Source: Achromobacter sp. HZ34 (GTDB lineage Bacteria > Pseudomonadota > Gammaproteobacteria > Burkholderiales > Burkholderiaceae_B). Taken from it: a DNA stretch of 64,000 bases. Below are positions 61,712 to 64,000 of this stretch, piece by piece. Position 1 is the stretch's first letter. Each line of letters begins with the position of its first letter. The notes beneath the pieces were generated by a model. That model saw nothing but the letters and a program-made list of their open reading frames with translations. It did no database searches and had not been told where the DNA came from. The position numbers and the translations under genes were made by a program. The DNA is taken from positions 62,001-126,000 of the forward strand of contig NZ_NJIX01000002.1 in assembly GCF_002209485.1 (NCBI RefSeq). Direction: 5' to 3'.

Positions 61712-62545
61712 TCATGCGGAAAATTTCAGTTGAGCCTGATGGGCCAGGGTGCCGTCCTGCTCAGCCCACAGGTCAGCCTGGCCAGGTGACGTCACACGGC
61801 CGGCGACGTCGAAGGGCGTGGGCGCCAGCAAAGGACGCAGGCCACGATAGGACAGATGTTCAAGCCGCTTGCCCGGATTGGCGCGCTGGAACGCCGCCAC
61901 CATCATCGTGGCAATCATCGGGCCATGCACGACCAACCCGGGATAGCCTTCCTTGTCCGTGACATAAGGATGATCGTAGTGAATGCGGTGGCCATTGAAG
62001 GTCACCGCTGAATAGCGGAATAGCAGCACGGGATCAGGATCCACCGTCTCCCGCCAGGCCGCCTCCGGCGCGGGCTCCGAGCCCTCCAGCTTCGGCGGCG
62101 AAGGCTGGCGATAGACGATGTCCTGCTCCTCGGCGATGGCAACGGCGCCGCCCTGGCGATATTCATGGCGCACCGTTACGAACAGCAGCGAGCCGGTGCG
62201 CCCCGTCTTTTCCTTGACATCGGCGATGGTGGAATGGCGCTCGGCGGGCACGCCCACCCGCAGCGGCGTAATGAAATCCACGCGCCCGCCCGCCCACATG
62301 CGGTTGCGGTCGGCGGCGAGCGGCAGGAAACCGCCCCGTGCTGGATGCCCGTCCTCGCCCAGGCCGTCCATGGGGGCAGTCTGGATAAAGAACGCCCATT
62401 GCCAGAGCGGCGGCAAGGGATCGTTCACCGCCAACGATGGGCCGCCCAAGGTAGCGGTGACCCTGCCTGCCAAGGTAACGTCCAGGCCATCGGCCACGGT
62501 CTCGCCGCGGCCGATCCAGGCGGTGGGATCGGGATTGTTCATCAT
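61712..62545 (-). CDS. MaoC/HTD2-like dehydratase (FAS1-type dehydratase domain)
   Basis: A 277-residue double-hotdog protein. The C-terminal motif FRYSAVTFNGHRIHYDHPY is the hydratase signature of the HTD2/mesaconyl-CoA hydratase group, and LVVHGPMIATMM is also typical. It would add or remove water from an enoyl- or hydroxyacyl-thioester. Two adjacent ATGs (62545, 62542) are possible starts. It lies downstream of the thioesterase gene on the same strand, with a 67-base gap. Confidence 0.87.
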   Translation of the reverse strand: MMNNPDPTAWIGRGETVADGLDVTLAGRVTATLGGPSLAVNDPLPPLWQWAFFIQTAPMDGLGEDGHPARGGFLPLAADRNRMWAGGRVDFITPLRVGVPAERHSTIADVKEKTGRTGSLLFVTVRHEYRQGGAVAIAEEQDIVYRQPSPPKLEGSEPAPEAAWRETVDPDPVLLFRYSAVTFNGHRIHYDHPYVTDKEGYPGLVVHGPMIATMMVAAFQRANPGKRLEHLSYRGLRPLLAPTPFDVAGRVTSPGQADLWAEQDGTLAHQAQLKFSA

Positions 62546-62612
62546 CGGTCTCCGTTTACGCTAGGGTGGTATTGCGCTTCTTCGTTCTGACAGCTGTCCC
62601 GACGGATAGCCA

Positions 62613-63050
62613 TCACCCATCAAACGACTGGCCAGGCGGCGCGGACTCGCCGATGACGGCGAACACCGCATTCGCCTTCAGCACGCCGCGTCCAGCCACC
62701 TCCATGATGCAGGTGGCGTGGATCAGGCGCTTGCCCGGCTTGTCGATGTGAACCCGCGCTTCCAGCCAATCGCCTTCCTTCACCCCGTTCAGATACTCGA
62801 CGCCCAGTTGCACCGTCACCACCGACTTGCCACTGTGGCGTACGATGACCTGGCCCAGCACACAGTCCGCGATGGTAGCCAGGAAGCCGCCGTGGGCAAC
62901 GCCCACCTGGTTGCCGTGGTCCTGCGTCACGCGCACACCGAAGGCGTCATCCGCTTCGCGCCAATGGATCGCGCCCAGCTGGTTCAGGTGCTTCATGTAC
63001 GGGCTGGCGGGTTGCCACGGCGTGTAGCCGTCGGGGATCAGATCGCTCAT
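62613..63050 (-). CDS. PaaI-family hotdog thioesterase
   Basis: A 145-residue acyl-CoA thioesterase-like protein with the signature GVAHGGFLATIADCVLG and GVEYLNGVKEGDWLEA. Together with the neighbouring dehydratase and LysR gene, it suggests a small acyl-CoA pathway. It could equally be a general proof-reading thioesterase. Confidence 0.86.
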   Translation of the reverse strand: MSDLIPDGYTPWQPASPYMKHLNQLGAIHWREADDAFGVRVTQDHGNQVGVAHGGFLATIADCVLGQVIVRHSGKSVVTVQLGVEYLNGVKEGDWLEARVHIDKPGKRLIHATCIMEVAGRGVLKANAVFAVIGESAPPGQSFDG

Positions 63051-63174
63051 CTTGCATCAGTCTTATGTCGTTCGAAAGTGGACTCCATCTTAGCGCCCCC
63101 ACCGCGGGCGGCACCGCGGGTGTGCCCCTGCACCGCCCGGATAAACGTCGGTGCCGACGCTTGCCCCGATTAAA

Positions 63175-64000
63175 TCAACGCCGGGCCATATCCAGGAAAC
63201 GCCGCGCCGCTTCGCTCAGGCCGTCGGGCCGGTAGGCCGCGCAGATACGTACTTCCAGCAGGCGGGCATCGGCCAGGATGGGGCGGCAGATGACGCTGGC
63301 GGGGATCAGGGTGGCGACCGCGCCAGGCAACAGGGAGATGCCGACGCCGCCAGCCACCAGTCCCATCAAGGTGGAGATCTGCACCGCCTCCTGCGCGATG
63401 CGCGGTTCGAAGCCGGCCTGGCGGCACAAGGCGCCGATGCGCGATGACAGCGTCGGTACGCCTTCCGCGGAAAACATCACGAAGGATTCATCCGCCAGCG
63501 ACTCCAATCGAATCGCCGCCGCTGCGGCCAACCTGTGTCCCGCCGGCAGGACGGCGGTCAACATGTCCGTCACCAAGGTGTCCATGGCAATGCCGTCTTC
63601 CAGATCCGTCGGCGGCACCAGGAAACCGACGTCCACGGTACCGGCCAGCAACATGGCCGCCACCTGCTTGGAACTGCCTTCATGCAGCGTCAGTTCCACA
63701 CCAGGGTATCTTTCGCGAAACGCGCGTATGACCTTGGGCAGCAATTCGAACATGGCCGGGCCGATGAAGCCGACGTGCACGCTGCCCAATTCTCCTTGCG
63801 CGGCCCGCTGGGTTCTATCCATTGCGCGGTCCGCCTGGCTCAACAGGCGCCGGGCCTCTTCCCTGAAGACCTCGCCGGCCGGGGTCAGCCGTACGCCCCG
63901 CGCGGACCGTTCGAACAACTGCGCTTCCAGCAAGCTTTCCAGGCGCTTGATCGCCTGGCTCAAGGGCGGCTGCGCCATGTGCATCTGCTCGGCCGCCTTG
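63175..64000 (-). CDS. LysR-family transcriptional regulator (N-terminus beyond the window)
   Basis: The start lies outside the window; the frame is still open at 64000. Visible parts are the second half of the winged helix (KAAEQMHMAQPPLSQAIKRL), the linker helix and a complete ligand-binding domain (GSVHVGFIGPAMFELLPKVI, HRLAA, VAGGVGISLLPGAV). An internal ATG at 63984 is not the real start, because LysR sequence precedes it. It is encoded upstream of the thioesterase and dehydratase genes on the same strand. Confidence 0.93.
   Translation of the reverse strand, partial: KAAEQMHMAQPPLSQAIKRLESLLEAQLFERSARGVRLTPAGEVFREEARRLLSQADRAMDRTQRAAQGELGSVHVGFIGPAMFELLPKVIRAFRERYPGVELTLHEGSSKQVAAMLLAGTVDVGFLVPPTDLEDGIAMDTLVTDMLTAVLPAGHRLAAAAAIRLESLADESFVMFSAEGVPTLSSRIGALCRQAGFEPRIAQEAVQISTLMGLVAGGVGISLLPGAVATLIPASVICRPILADARLLEVRICAAYRPDGLSEAARRFLDMARR

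Noticed and set aside
61500-61715. Degenerate minus-strand gene with a Cys-containing segment
   Set aside because: It continues antisense into the receptor gene, has no family match and weak coding character.

Overview
The window looks like a chromosomal segment of a high-GC betaproteobacterium of the order Burkholderiales, most likely Alcaligenaceae (Bordetella/Achromobacter type). Supporting signs are the strong G/C bias at third codon positions, a Bug-family solute receptor, several dipeptide-type ABC importers and many small Bordetella-like lipoproteins. This placement is an inference from gene content, not a database match. I see no rRNA, tRNA, insertion sequence, prophage or CRISPR array.

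Region 1 (1-15.4 kb, + strand) is nearly all of an aryl polyene (APE) pigment cluster. Its genes overlap or abut almost throughout: chain-length factor (cut by the window start), lysophospholipid-type acyltransferase, two acyl carrier proteins, a membrane protein, a starter-unit AMP ligase fused to a dehydratase, glycosyltransferase, second acyltransferase, thioesterase, LolA-like carrier, MMPL exporter, a flavin-dependent halogenase-like enzyme, a lipoprotein, ketosynthase, dehydratase, ketoreductase and a second ketosynthase. An aromatic acid would be activated, elongated on the carrier proteins into a conjugated polyene, attached to a lipid and exported to the outer membrane. Two features differ from the Escherichia coli layout: ApeH and ApeI are fused, and the glycosyltransferase and acyltransferase are separate genes.

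Region 2 (15.4-34.6 kb) is mostly housekeeping and small conserved genes: a secreted small protein, YqeY, DNA polymerase IV, hotdog thioesterase, S9 peptidase, a fosmidomycin-resistance-type exporter divergent from an AraC regulator, PBP1A, an RraA-like protein, a PrpA-like phosphatase, DUF305 protein, a 6PGDH-like oxidoreductase, a disordered orphan protein, a MobA-like nucleotidyltransferase, an AGE epimerase, RcnB-like protein and small lipoproteins.

Region 3 (34.8-61.4 kb) is catabolic. A Bug receptor and an ornithine-cyclodeaminase-like gene come first. Two divergent regulator/operon units follow. Unit A is a GntR regulator facing a dihydropyrimidinase, an ATZ/TRZ-type amidohydrolase and a complete Opp/Dpp importer with a double ATPase. 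Unit B is an IclR regulator facing an 11-gene operon with two substrate-binding proteins, an alpha/beta hydrolase, a gamma-glutamyltransferase, two permeases, two ATPases, a beta-lactamase-fold hydrolase and two NodB-fold proteins. Each regulator gap carries an operator-like palindrome. All hydrolases of unit B lack visible signal peptides, so I infer an imported amide- or peptide-like compound that is broken down in the cytoplasm. This is the best candidate for an undescribed pathway.

Region 4 (61.7-64 kb, - strand) has a LysR regulator (cut by the window end), a hotdog thioesterase and a MaoC/HTD2-like dehydratase.

A separate pattern cuts across regions 2 and 3: six genes end in short tandem copies of their own 3' end including the stop codon.
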